Shown: positions 33,303-41,803 of the stretch, in pieces
How the letters are laid out: the number at the start of each line of letters is the position of its first letter
Position numbering within the stretch: position 1 is the stretch's first letter
Source of the DNA: Kerstersia similis
GTDB lineage: Bacteria > Pseudomonadota > Gammaproteobacteria > Burkholderiales > Burkholderiaceae_B
Length of the DNA: 64,000 nucleotides
NCBI RefSeq assembly: GCF_965139615.1
Contig: NZ_CBCSIQ010000015.1
Coordinates: 1 to 64,000 of the forward strand
Reading direction: 5' to 3'
The notes under the pieces: model-generated
What the model was told of the DNA's origin: nothing
The model's database searches: none
What the model saw: the letters and a program-made list of their open reading frames with translations, nothing else
Made by a program: the position numbers and the translations under genes

Positions 33303-33330
33303 CCGCCATGCCAGAAGACTGGCATGGCGG
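33303..33330. terminator. Hairpin between convergent benE-like gene and lexA
   Basis: CCGCCATGCCAG and its exact complement pair over 12 bp with a 4-nt AAGA loop, 8 bp from the lexA stop codon. There is no T-tract; it is probably a shared terminator. Confidence 0.55.
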
Positions 33331-33337
33331 AGGGCAA

Positions 33338-33985
33338 TCAGTGCAGAGCCTGTGCGCGGATCAGGCCGATGGCAATGCCTTCCAGGGCGAAATGCTGGCC
33401 CGGACGAATTTCGATGACGGGGTAGTCTGGGTTTTCGGGTAGCAGGCGCAGGCCTTGGCGGTCTTGGCTGAGCCGCTTGACGGTGACTTCGTCGTCGATG
33501 CGGGCGACGACGATCTGGCCGTTGCGGGCTTCGCTGGCTTTGCGTACGGCCAGCAGGTCGCCTTCCAGAATGCCGGCGTCGCGCATGCTCATGCCGCGTA
33601 CTTTGAGGAAGTAGTCTGGCCGGGTGTCAAACAGGGCAGGGTCCACACGCACTTCACGCTCAATGTGCTCCGCCGCGAGTATGGGGCTGCCAGCGGCAAC
33701 ACGGCCGACCAGCGGCACTAGCGCGGATTCGAAATCCGTATGCTGCGCCTGGAGCGCGGGAGACTCTTCAGCCTGCGACAGCCGGATGCCGCGCGAGGTG
33801 CCAGGGGTCAGGATGATGGCGCCTTTGCGCGCCAGCGCCTTGAGGTGGTCTTCCGCTGCATTCGGGGAACGGAACCCGAGCGCCTGGGCAATTTCGGCGC
33901 GAGTGGGAGGAAAGCCTGTGCCTTCCAAAGACTGGCGGATGAAATCGAGGATCTGTTGCTGGCGCGCGGTGAGCTTGATGGTCAT
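33338..33985 (-). CDS. lexA: LexA repressor of the SOS response
   Basis: Represses DNA-damage genes until activated RecA triggers its self-cleavage. The 215 residues begin with the LexA winged helix (TARQQQILDFIRQSLEGTGF, PTRAEIAQALGFRSPNAAEDHL). The cleavage bond is A98-G99 (GRVAAGSP), and the catalytic dyad is S133 (GMSMRDAG) and K170 (VTVKRL). The start at 33985 gives the standard N-terminus. An SOS box 8 bp upstream shows autoregulation. No sulA or imuAB genes follow. Confidence 0.97.
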   Translation of the reverse strand: MTIKLTARQQQILDFIRQSLEGTGFPPTRAEIAQALGFRSPNAAEDHLKALARKGAIILTPGTSRGIRLSQAEESPALQAQHTDFESALVPLVGRVAAGSPILAAEHIEREVRVDPALFDTRPDYFLKVRGMSMRDAGILEGDLLAVRKASEARNGQIVVARIDDEVTVKRLSQDRQGLRLLPENPDYPVIEIRPGQHFALEGIAIGLIRAQALH

Positions 33986-33993
33986 GATTTTGG

Positions 33994-34009
33994 CTGTATG
34001 GACATACAG
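33994..34009 (-). promoter_or_regulatory. SOS box (LexA operator)
   Basis: CTGTATGGACATACAG fits CTG-N10-CAG with an almost perfect palindrome and lies 8 bp ahead of the lexA start codon. It is a clear autoregulatory LexA site. Confidence 0.9.
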
Positions 34010-34196
34010 GGCCAATTTTGTCGGACTTGCGCCCGGAAAGCAAGCCTGGATCAGGCTTTGAGGCAGTTTTTTGCCCTATCCGGCGGGGTTTTTGTCATTT
34101 TGGCGGGTTTTCCCGGTTTTTAGCGAAGATGACACGCACCGTCGGCGGTTGGCGGCGCGTGTCGGGGCCGGCGGCCAGCGACGCGACAGCGCGGGT

Positions 34197-34982
34197 TCAG
34201 CGCCTGTCCGGTTCCGCCAGGATGAGGTAATCATGGCCATGGCGCAGTCCCTGTTCCTGTCGGCACAGGGCATGTGCCTGGGCCCGCAGCGTTTGCACGT
34301 GTTCCATGAGTGATAGCGCCAGTTGCCTGTCTTGGATCCGGCCCAGGCGTTGCGCGCACATATCGAGCTGGCTGTCGATGAAGCGGGCGCCGTAGCGTAT
34401 GGGATAGCGCTGTACATCGAGCGCCCGGAAGCCCGCAGTGCGCAATTGGCGCAAGACCCACTCCAATGGATATTCACGGTAGGGGCTTTCCCCCGCCAAT
34501 AGCAGGCAGGCATCGCGCAGGCGTCCGATTTCCGTGACGGCCGCACCGGCCGGATCGTCTGGAAAGGTGGTGACATACGGTTCCAGGCCAATCACATACA
34601 GTCGGCCCTTGACCAGGGGCCGCAGACGTTCAAACAGCCTGTCCTGCCAATAGGGAGCAAAGCCTTCGATGGCACCCAGCAGGTAGTCCGCCAGGACGGT
34701 GTCGTAACGCTCACCGCGCAGCAGGTCTGCATCCATCCAGTTGCCCAGCAAGAGCCTGTCCTGGGCTCGCAGACGGCCTTCCGTGGCTGCCTGCACGTTG
34801 GCGAGCATGGCTGGCGCACCGGTGACGGCAGTCCAGGCTTCGGTATCCTGGGACAGCAGCCAGGAGATCGAGGCGCGGCCAGTGCCGGCATCGAGGAAGC
34901 GCCCCCAGGGCAGGCCGTTCTGGAGCCGTGCGACTTCCGCGTAGAGCGAGCGAGGGCCAGCGCCTGCCGGCGCTGGCGTCAC
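34197..34982 (-). CDS. SAM-dependent methyltransferase downstream of the ZnuD-like receptor
   Basis: A protein of about 261 residues with a class I methyltransferase core: motif I RFLDAGTGRASISWLLSQ, motif IV-like RYDTVLADYLLGAIEGFAPY, and motif V-like RLRPLVKGRLYVIGLEPYVT. The frame stays open far into the receptor gene, but coding sense begins near GTG 34982, 11 bp past the receptor stop codon, so the two genes form an operon. The substrate is unknown. Co-expression with a zinc receptor could mean a role in zinc limitation, but this is only inference. The start is uncertain because no good ribosome site is visible. Confidence 0.75.
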   Translation of the reverse strand: MTPAPAGAGPRSLYAEVARLQNGLPWGRFLDAGTGRASISWLLSQDTEAWTAVTGAPAMLANVQAATEGRLRAQDRLLLGNWMDADLLRGERYDTVLADYLLGAIEGFAPYWQDRLFERLRPLVKGRLYVIGLEPYVTTFPDDPAGAAVTEIGRLRDACLLLAGESPYREYPLEWVLRQLRTAGFRALDVQRYPIRYGARFIDSQLDMCAQRLGRIQDRQLALSLMEHVQTLRAQAHALCRQEQGLRHGHDYLILAEPDRR

Positions 34983-34993
34983 AGGGGGCTGGC

Positions 34994-37048
34994 TCAAAAC
35001 TCGATTCCTACGCCTGCCATGACGCTGCGGCCTTGGATTGGTGCCGCGCGCGAAATGAAAGAGACATGGTTGTAGGCGACCCGGTTCAAGAGGTTGCTGC
35101 CTTGCACATAAAGGCGGTAGCGCGTGCTGTCGAGCTTGCCATGGTAGGACAAGCCGGCATTGACCATGTTGTAGCCAGGAGTATCGTCTTCGTAGCTGGC
35201 GATCTTGTTCTGGCTGAATACCCGGTAGTATTCCAGGAAGCCGTGCCACTGTTGCCAGCTGGCATGGGTGCGCAGGCCCAGGCGCGCGGCGGGAATGCGT
35301 GGCAGGTTGGATTGCGGGTCGCGCAGCTTGCCGCGGATATAGTCACCAAACAGGGTGGCGCTCAAGCCTTTGCTGTATTGATAGGTCAGGTCCGCTTCCA
35401 GGCCGGTAAAGCTGGCGTCGCGCTGGGTGTATTCGATCAGGCGGAAGTCTTCGAATTGATCCAGGGTTTCGGCATAAATATAGCCATCGACACGGCTGTG
35501 GTAGGCGTTCAGTGCGAAGCTGATATCCCCGTCGTCTTTGCGCAGGCCAAACTCTACGGTGTTGGCTGTTTCCCGGCCCAGGTCGGTATTGCCGCGCTCA
35601 TAGGTATTGGTCGCCAGGTGTACGCCTTTGGCATACATTTCCTGGGCGTTGGGCAGGCGTTGCGAACGCGAGAACGAGACCGTGGCGGCATAGCCGGGAG
35701 TGAAGTCCCAGATGGCAGCAGCAGATAAGGAGTTGGCGTGGTCGCTCTTGCCGGGCTGCGTCCCGGCGGTGGGGGTCAGGCGTTGCCATTCTTGGCGGGC
35801 GCCGACTTCAAAGCGCCAGTCGTCATGACGGTATTCTTCCAGCAGGAACAGGCCCGTGCTGCTGGTGCGGGTGCGCGGAACAAAACTTTCCAGGCCGGTG
35901 GATTCAAAATGGGAGCGCGCGGTTTGCAGGCCCACGACACCGTGCCAGCGGCCTAGTGGCTGATGTTGCAGTTCCAGGCGCAAGTCGCGCCCACGGTTGG
36001 TGAATGTGGTGGCCGTGATGCCTTCATCGCGTTCGTCGTGACGGTAATCGGTATGGCTGGCGCGTAGCCGCAGCTGGTCGAAACCGGGCAGGGGGTTGCG
36101 CAGTTCGCCGCGCAGGTCTATCCGTTCGCTGCGTAGGTGCGCCGTGGCTGCGTGCTCTTCTCCGTGGTCGTGAGAATGCTCATGATCGTGATCGTTGTCG
36201 TGGCTGTGGCTGCCGCAGTGCAGCGTAGCGCCATGGGGGTGGCAGCTTTCGTACTCATGGCTGTGGCCAGGCAGGCCATAGTCGTCCTCGCGGTAGGAAT
36301 AGGCCAGTCCCAGGTAGCCGCGGTCGCCGATGAAAGAGAAGCCCAGGCTGCCTTGCGTGCTGTCGGTGTTGGAATTGGCGACCTTGCTGAAATCCTGGCC
36401 GGGAACGCGATAGTCGTCCGAGCGCAGCCGTGAGCCTTCAACATGCAGCGCAACATTGCCTTCGCCGGTTGTCAGGGCAAAGGCGCCAGCCCGTTCGTTC
36501 GAACCTGTGGCGCCGCGCAACTGCACCTGGCCGCTCAGGCCGTTATCGGGAATGTGCGTGGGAATTTTGTCATCCACGACATTGACGACGCCACCAATGG
36601 CGCTACCGCCGTAAAGCAGGGCCGCCGGCCCTCGCAGCACTTCCACGCGCCGGGCCAGCAGCGGATCGACGGTAACAATGTGATCCGGAGAAACCGAGGA
36701 GGCATCGAAGATATCTGCGCCATCGGACAGCACCTTGACTCGGGGCGCCGTTTGCCCGCGAATCACAGGGCGGGTGGCGCCGTTGCCAAAGCTGTCGGCG
36801 TGCACGCCGGGCAGATGATCCAGGCTCAGCCCCAGGGTGCCGCGGCGATGCCAGGCCAAGTCTTCATCCTGCAGAACCGTGCTGGCCTGGATGAGATCAC
36901 CTTGCTCGCGTTGCAGGGCATCCGCGGTGATGACGACAGGGGTGAGTTGCGTGACCGGGTCATGGGTCGTCTGTGCATGCAGGAGTGCGGGGCTGCCGAG
37001 AAGGGCCGTTGCCAGTGCGGCCGACAAGGGACGAAGCCGGAGGAACAT
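34994..37048 (-). CDS. znuD: ZnuD-like TonB-dependent zinc receptor
   Basis: A 684-residue outer-membrane beta-barrel importer. A signal peptide (LSAALATALLGSPALLHAQ) is followed by the plug domain (VLRGPAALLYGGSAIGGVVN) and the barrel ending in aromatic VGIEF. An extracellular loop at about residues 262-304 has 14 histidines in 43 residues, along with two Cys and many Asp/Glu, which is the hallmark of ZnuD receptors that capture Zn(II). The ATG at 37048 with AGGAAA upstream gives the signal peptide directly. A Zur-like palindrome lies 54 bp upstream. It shares a divergent intergenic region with the ECF sigma gene. Confidence 0.88.
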   Translation of the reverse strand: MFLRLRPLSAALATALLGSPALLHAQTTHDPVTQLTPVVITADALQREQGDLIQASTVLQDEDLAWHRRGTLGLSLDHLPGVHADSFGNGATRPVIRGQTAPRVKVLSDGADIFDASSVSPDHIVTVDPLLARRVEVLRGPAALLYGGSAIGGVVNVVDDKIPTHIPDNGLSGQVQLRGATGSNERAGAFALTTGEGNVALHVEGSRLRSDDYRVPGQDFSKVANSNTDSTQGSLGFSFIGDRGYLGLAYSYREDDYGLPGHSHEYESCHPHGATLHCGSHSHDNDHDHEHSHDHGEEHAATAHLRSERIDLRGELRNPLPGFDQLRLRASHTDYRHDERDEGITATTFTNRGRDLRLELQHQPLGRWHGVVGLQTARSHFESTGLESFVPRTRTSSTGLFLLEEYRHDDWRFEVGARQEWQRLTPTAGTQPGKSDHANSLSAAAIWDFTPGYAATVSFSRSQRLPNAQEMYAKGVHLATNTYERGNTDLGRETANTVEFGLRKDDGDISFALNAYHSRVDGYIYAETLDQFEDFRLIEYTQRDASFTGLEADLTYQYSKGLSATLFGDYIRGKLRDPQSNLPRIPAARLGLRTHASWQQWHGFLEYYRVFSQNKIASYEDDTPGYNMVNAGLSYHGKLDSTRYRLYVQGSNLLNRVAYNHVSFISRAAPIQGRSVMAGVGIEF

Positions 37049-37101
37049 GGGAAATATTTCCTTTGCAGGGAAGGGGGGAGGAATGGATATCAAAATCTGA
37101 T

Positions 37102-37123
37102 AATTGTTAAATGATATAACATT
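37102..37123 (-). promoter_or_regulatory. Candidate Zur box of the ZnuD-like receptor
   Basis: The AT-rich stretch contains AATTGTTA and TAACATT as imperfect inverted arms. The right half TATAACATTAC matches the gammaproteobacterial Zur half-site TATAACATTTC in 10 of 11 positions. It lies 54 bp upstream of the receptor start codon, at the expected promoter. Confidence 0.55.
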
Positions 37124-37246
37124 ACATAAATGAAAGGGAAACCGGTGTGATGATCAGGGCATCGGCAGGCCAGGCGGTCAGGGCGAACGTGGCGTGGGTT
37201 TCAGGCTCGGCCACAGGTGTGGCGGCTATGCATCACGCTTGTGAAG

Positions 37247-37265
37247 GATAGTTGTTTTCATTATC
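37247..37265 (+). promoter_or_regulatory. Candidate Fur box of the ECF sigma operon
   Basis: GATAGTTGTTTTCATTATC matches the Fur consensus GATAATGATAATCATTATC at 14 of 19 positions and lies 33 bp ahead of the probable sigma-factor start codon. Confidence 0.65.
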
Positions 37266-37297
37266 ATCGCTGCTTTTGGCGGATAAGGTCCTGGCTG

Positions 37298-37879
37298 ATG
37301 CAGCCGGCTTTTGTCCCGACAACATTTGCTGCCGGCTTGGTCCGGCCCCGGAAGCCCATGCCAAGCCTGGCGCAGGTCGTCGAAGAATTGACGGGCGCCT
37401 ACACTGAACTGAAGCGGTATCTCGGCTGGAAGCTGAACGATTCGCACAAGGCCGCGGATATTGCCCAGGAAAGTTTCGAGCGCGTCTATCACCATGCCCT
37501 GAAGGGCAAGGTGGCGCGCCCGCGTGCCTTGCTGTTCAGTGCCGCACGAAATCTGATCATCGACCAGGGGCGCAGCGAGCAACGCGATCAATCCCTGATG
37601 GAGGAGCTCGAACAGCAGGGCGGCGAAATGGCGGCTAGCGTGGAGCAGCAGATTCTGCATCGCGATCAGCTCGAACGGGTTGCTGCGCGTTTGCAGCGCT
37701 TGCCGCGCAAGCGCAGGGAAGTGTTCATCCTGGCGCGGATATACGGTTACAGTTACGCCGAAATTGCTGCGCGCATGGATATATCCGTCGCCGCGGTGGA
37801 GAAACACATTGCGCGTGCGGTGCTGGACTGCTCGGATCTGATCGAGCGGGACGACCCCGCAGGCGCGCCACGCAAATGA
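37298..37879 (+). CDS. FecI-type ECF sigma factor (iron/heme starvation)
   Basis: A sigma-70 family factor of about 193 residues with only regions 2 and 4. Region 2 includes YTELKRYLGWKLNDSHKAAD and AQESFERVYHHA; region 4 includes RLPRKRREVFILARIYGYSY and AEIAARMDISVAAVEKHIAR. This is the FecI/HurI/PvdS iron-starvation subgroup. An adjacent FecR-like gene and an STN-containing receptor complete a cell-surface signalling set, comparable in layout to hurIR-bhuR of Bordetella. The ATG at 37298 is used; ATG 37358 is an alternative. A Fur-like box precedes it. Confidence 0.88.
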   Translation: MQPAFVPTTFAAGLVRPRKPMPSLAQVVEELTGAYTELKRYLGWKLNDSHKAADIAQESFERVYHHALKGKVARPRALLFSAARNLIIDQGRSEQRDQSLMEELEQQGGEMAASVEQQILHRDQLERVAARLQRLPRKRREVFILARIYGYSYAEIAARMDISVAAVEKHIARAVLDCSDLIERDDPAGAPRK

Positions 37880-37892
37880 CGGATCACTGACC

Positions 37893-38864
37893 ATGCAACG
37901 CTCTCAAGTTGAATACGCATTGACTTTGCTGGCCCGTACATCGGGCAGCACGGGCGAGCGTGCGCGGCTGGCGGAGCAGGAACTGGTGGGGTGGCGCGAG
38001 GCCGCACCGGAAAACGAGTCGGCCTTCCAGGAGGCCTGGCGGCGCTGGCAGGCGCTGGACGCCATGAGCAGCGAGCTGCGCGGTTTGATCGCTGAGCCGC
38101 GCCTGCGGGTGCAAGGCGGTGTGCGCCGCTGGCGTTGGCCAGCCTTTGGCGTCGCTTTTGCCGGTGTGCTGATGGCTTGTGCCGGCTGGTATTACCTCGT
38201 GCCGATTGACTCACAGGGATTTGCGACTGCGCTGGCGCAGAGCGGCCGTTATGAGTTGCGCGATGGCAGTACGCTGGAGCTCAATGCCGGCAGCCAGGTG
38301 GAAATACGCTATTACCGCAATCGGCGTGAGGCCGAGTTGCTGGCCGGCGAAGCCCGTTTTCATGTGCAGCCGCAGGCGGGCAAGCCCTTCCGTGTCACTG
38401 GCGGAGGCTTGCGCGCTACGGTGCTGGGCACAGTCTTTACAGTGGGGCATCGCGGCGTCGGCGCACAAGTGCAGGTCGAAGAGGGCGTGGTACGGGTGGA
38501 TGCTGTGCGCGCCTGGTGGCATCCCGACCTGACTGGCCCGGTATTGCGTGCCGGGCAGCAAGTGCGCGGCAATGGCGTGGGCCTGGGCGAAGTGCAGCCG
38601 TTGCCGGATACCCAGGCGGCAGCCTGGCGTCGTGGGCTGGCGGTGTTTGACGACACGACGCTGGCCGATGCCGTGGCGCAATTGCAGCCATGGTCAACCG
38701 TGCCGTTACGCCTGCTCGATGAGCAGGCGGGCCAGCAACGGATTACCGGTACGTTCCATCTGGATGATGTGGCTGGCGTGATTGCGTTGCTGCCACGTAT
38801 TGCCGCCGTTGCGGTGGAGCAGCGCGCCGACGGCGTGGCGATCCGCAGTCTGCCGGCACGCTGA
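37893..38864 (+). CDS. FecR-like anti-sigma factor/regulator
   Basis: A 323-residue inner-membrane protein. The N-terminal cytoplasmic domain is helical, with the family W-R-E segment (ELVGWREAAPENESAFQEAW). One membrane span lies at about 78-95 (FGVAFAGVLMACAGWYYLV). The periplasmic FecR domain has GRYELRDGSTLELNAGSQVE and FRVTGGGLRATVLGTVFTV, followed by a secretin/STN-like C-terminal piece. It should hold the upstream sigma factor and receive the signal from the TonB receptor encoded next. It begins 13 bp after the sigma gene. Confidence 0.9.
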   Translation: MQRSQVEYALTLLARTSGSTGERARLAEQELVGWREAAPENESAFQEAWRRWQALDAMSSELRGLIAEPRLRVQGGVRRWRWPAFGVAFAGVLMACAGWYYLVPIDSQGFATALAQSGRYELRDGSTLELNAGSQVEIRYYRNRREAELLAGEARFHVQPQAGKPFRVTGGGLRATVLGTVFTVGHRGVGAQVQVEEGVVRVDAVRAWWHPDLTGPVLRAGQQVRGNGVGLGEVQPLPDTQAAAWRRGLAVFDDTTLADAVAQLQPWSTVPLRLLDEQAGQQRITGTFHLDDVAGVIALLPRIAAVAVEQRADGVAIRSLPAR

Positions 38865-39110
38865 CAGCAAGCCGGTCAGCAAGTCCCGGAACCGCAGCTG
38901 CCGCCGTGAGGGGGTGCAGTCTTGCTGCGCCCGGCCATGGGCAGCATAGGGAAGGGCGGGGCGGTAAGGGCGATATGGGCCGGCACATCGGGAGTGACGC
39001 CTGCATATCCAGCCTGTCGATTCGCAAATAAAAATAATTGTCGGGTTTATTTGTCATGGGTCGTCTTCATCGTGATCGCCGTAATCACGCAAGAAGTCAC
39101 CGAGGACGAT

Positions 39111-41768
39111 ATGACCATGCGCATCCGCGCAACTGGGCCCTTTCGGGGCCCGCGCCAGCAAGACACCATTATCAGTAAACAGAACCTTCTGACTATGCGC
39201 GCCAGCGTGGCCGCCGTTTTGGCGGCATGCATGCTGATGACGCCGCTGGATCAGGCCCAGGCACAGTCTGGCGGGGCGCCGACGCAGCTTGATTTGCCCG
39301 CGCAACAGTTGAGCGAAGCCATCAATACGCTGGCCTCGCACAGCGGTGTGCAGATTGCTGCGCCGGCCGGGCTGCTGCGCCAGCGCCAGGCGCCCGCCTT
39401 GTCCGGGCGCTATACCGTGCGCCAGGCGCTGGATGCTTTGCTGGCAGGCAGTGATCTGGAGGTGGAAGAGGTCGGCGGACGCTATGTGATTCGCCAGCGT
39501 GGCGCCAGCAACGCAGCGACGCAGGGCGTGACGACACTGGAAACGGTGGAGGTGACAGGCCAGGTGCCGGCACGTATGGCTGTCTATGACACGCCTGATT
39601 CCGTCGCGGTGGTGACCCGGGAGGAAATCGACCGCCTGCCGCCCCGCAATGTTTCCGATGTGCTGACTGATATTCCTGGTGTTGCGACATCGCAGAGCCG
39701 CCAGAATCCTGGCGTAGCCGTCAATATTCGCGGCCTGCAGGGCTTTGGTCGCGTCAATGTGATGATCGACGGCGCGCGCCAGAACTACCAGCAAAGCGGC
39801 CATGGAGACAGTGGTTCGGTCTATCTGGACGCCGATCTGCTGGCGCGGGTAGAAGTGACCAAAGGGCCGGTGGCGGCCACGGGCGGCGCTGGCATGATAG
39901 GCGGGATGGTCAATTTCCGTACCTTGACCATCGACGATGTCGTGGAATCGGGCGAGCAGGTGGGCGGACGCGTGAATCTGGTGACCGGCAGCAATGCCTA
40001 TCACTTTTCCGGCAGCGCGGCCTTTGGCTGGCGCCTGAGCGACGAGTTCGATTTGACCGCCGCCGTTTCCCGTAAAAGCGTCGGCTCTTTTCGTAAGGGT
40101 ACCCGCAATACTTCGAAAAACTACGGCGATGCCGTCGTGACCGGCGGTGGGGATTGGAACGAGCAGTACCACAATGAATTGATGCAGGCCCAGATGCAGG
40201 GCGTGAGCGGCATGACGGATCAGCGCCAGCTGTCCGGCCTGGCCAAGCTGGGCTGGCGCCCCAATGCAGACCACCGCTTCACGCTGGGCTATGTCGGCTT
40301 CAAGGCTGATTATGACGAGGGCGCGCTGGATGACGACATCAAATCGGCGCCCATCAATGCCAGCAACAAGCTGAGCTCGGAAACGATTACCTTGCAGCAT
40401 GAGTGGCAGCCAGTGAATCGCTGGTTCGATTGGCGTGCCAGCATGTATTTCACCACCACGGAAAACGATGCCGAGCGCCAGGCCCAACCCGCGATGAACG
40501 TGGGCTGGAGTCTTATGCACTTCGAGACCAATACCTTTGGTATGACGGCCGAGAACCGGGCGCGCTTCGGTTTGGGTGGCATGGATGTGACCTGGGCGCT
40601 GGGCGGCGAGTTCTATCGCGATTGGACGCGTCCGGGGGCCATTTCTCAGGATACCGGGGCCAACCGTGGCGACCCGGAAATCATGGTGGGCGGCACGCCG
40701 CGTGGTCAGCGGACCGTCACCAGCGGTTTTACCAACCTGACGCTGGAGCATGGCGACTGGCTGGAAGTCGGGGGCGGCTTGCGCTATGACTGGTTCGGCC
40801 TCCAGGGCGATGGGCTGATGCGCGTCGGGACGATCTACAACGGCAACGGCGCACGTCCGGAGTATTCGGCGCTATATACGGAATTTTCCACCAGCCGCCA
40901 TGACGGCGAGTTCGCACCCAGCCTGCGTCTGGCCGTCAAGCCGGTCGAGCGCGTGCAGCTCTTCGCCAATTATGGCCGGGGCGTACGGCCGCCTTCGATC
41001 ACCGAGTCTTTTCGCTATGGCGCGCACCCAGGCGCCGTGTCGTTTCCGTATTACCCCAACCCCAACCTGAAGGCAGAACGCTCGCGCAACTGGGAGTTGG
41101 GCGCCAATATCAAGCTTGATGGCTTGCTGGTGGCAGAGGACATGTTCCGCATCAAGGCGGCATGGTTCAACACCAAGGTGGATAACTACATGGTGTTGGC
41201 CAGCATCATGTCTCCGAGTTCGCTCAGTGCGCAAAGCGGGACGAATTCACCCATGTCCTTTATCAATCTGATGGATCCTTTCCGCACCCGCGGCCTGGAA
41301 CTGCAAGCGGATTACGACGCCGGGCTGGTATTCGCGTCGGCTGGTTTTACCCATTCGCTGATAGATACCGGTGACGGACGCTATGACCCTTACCCGTTGG
41401 GCAGCCTAGTGGGTTTCCCTGCGACGACGCTGGGTCAGGGGGGGGGCGCGGATATCTGGTATCTGCTGCCGCCCAGCAAGAAGTTCACCTTCAGTGGCGG
41501 CGTCCGCCTGTTTGGTCAGCGCCTGACGCTGGGCGCGCGCATGCGCCATGAAACGCCTGCGAACAATACCAGCGCATTTTCCAGCAATGCCTATTCGCGC
41601 TCTTTCAATGTCTATGACGCCTGGGCGAGCTACGAAATCAGCAAGAACCTGACGGCACGGGTATCGGCGGAGAACCTGTTGAACGAAAACTATGCCGAGA
41701 TGAATGGCATCAGCTACTGGATCGCCCCTGGCCGCACGGTCATGGCCTCGGTCAACTGGCGCTTCTGA
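39111..41768 (+). CDS. TonB-dependent heme/hemoglobin-type receptor with STN signalling domain
   Basis: An outer-membrane receptor of about 885 residues. After the signal peptide comes an STN domain (LDLPAQQLSEAINTLASHSG) that signals to FecR, then the plug (NVSDVLTDIPGVATSQSR, NIRGLQGFGRVNVMIDGARQ) and the barrel ending VNWRF. Heme receptor hallmarks appear at about 620-650: the FRAP-like NYGRGVRPPS, a histidine in YGAHPG, and NPNLKAERS. The role is probably heme or hemoprotein uptake with transcriptional self-induction. The ATG at 39111 with GAGGA upstream is preferred; ATG 39195 gives a shorter signal peptide. The usual heme ABC transporter genes do not follow. Confidence 0.88.
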   Translation: MTMRIRATGPFRGPRQQDTIISKQNLLTMRASVAAVLAACMLMTPLDQAQAQSGGAPTQLDLPAQQLSEAINTLASHSGVQIAAPAGLLRQRQAPALSGRYTVRQALDALLAGSDLEVEEVGGRYVIRQRGASNAATQGVTTLETVEVTGQVPARMAVYDTPDSVAVVTREEIDRLPPRNVSDVLTDIPGVATSQSRQNPGVAVNIRGLQGFGRVNVMIDGARQNYQQSGHGDSGSVYLDADLLARVEVTKGPVAATGGAGMIGGMVNFRTLTIDDVVESGEQVGGRVNLVTGSNAYHFSGSAAFGWRLSDEFDLTAAVSRKSVGSFRKGTRNTSKNYGDAVVTGGGDWNEQYHNELMQAQMQGVSGMTDQRQLSGLAKLGWRPNADHRFTLGYVGFKADYDEGALDDDIKSAPINASNKLSSETITLQHEWQPVNRWFDWRASMYFTTTENDAERQAQPAMNVGWSLMHFETNTFGMTAENRARFGLGGMDVTWALGGEFYRDWTRPGAISQDTGANRGDPEIMVGGTPRGQRTVTSGFTNLTLEHGDWLEVGGGLRYDWFGLQGDGLMRVGTIYNGNGARPEYSALYTEFSTSRHDGEFAPSLRLAVKPVERVQLFANYGRGVRPPSITESFRYGAHPGAVSFPYYPNPNLKAERSRNWELGANIKLDGLLVAEDMFRIKAAWFNTKVDNYMVLASIMSPSSLSAQSGTNSPMSFINLMDPFRTRGLELQADYDAGLVFASAGFTHSLIDTGDGRYDPYPLGSLVGFPATTLGQGGGADIWYLLPPSKKFTFSGGVRLFGQRLTLGARMRHETPANNTSAFSSNAYSRSFNVYDAWASYEISKNLTARVSAENLLNENYAEMNGISYWIAPGRTVMASVNWRF

Positions 41769-41803
41769 GGCGCCCGGCTTTCTAACGATTTGAAGTGAAA
41801 CCC

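Noticed and set aside
34100..34170. Intrinsic terminator after the zinc-locus methyltransferase
   Set aside because: GACACGC/GCGTGTC can pair but there is no T-tract on the minus strand and the stem is short.
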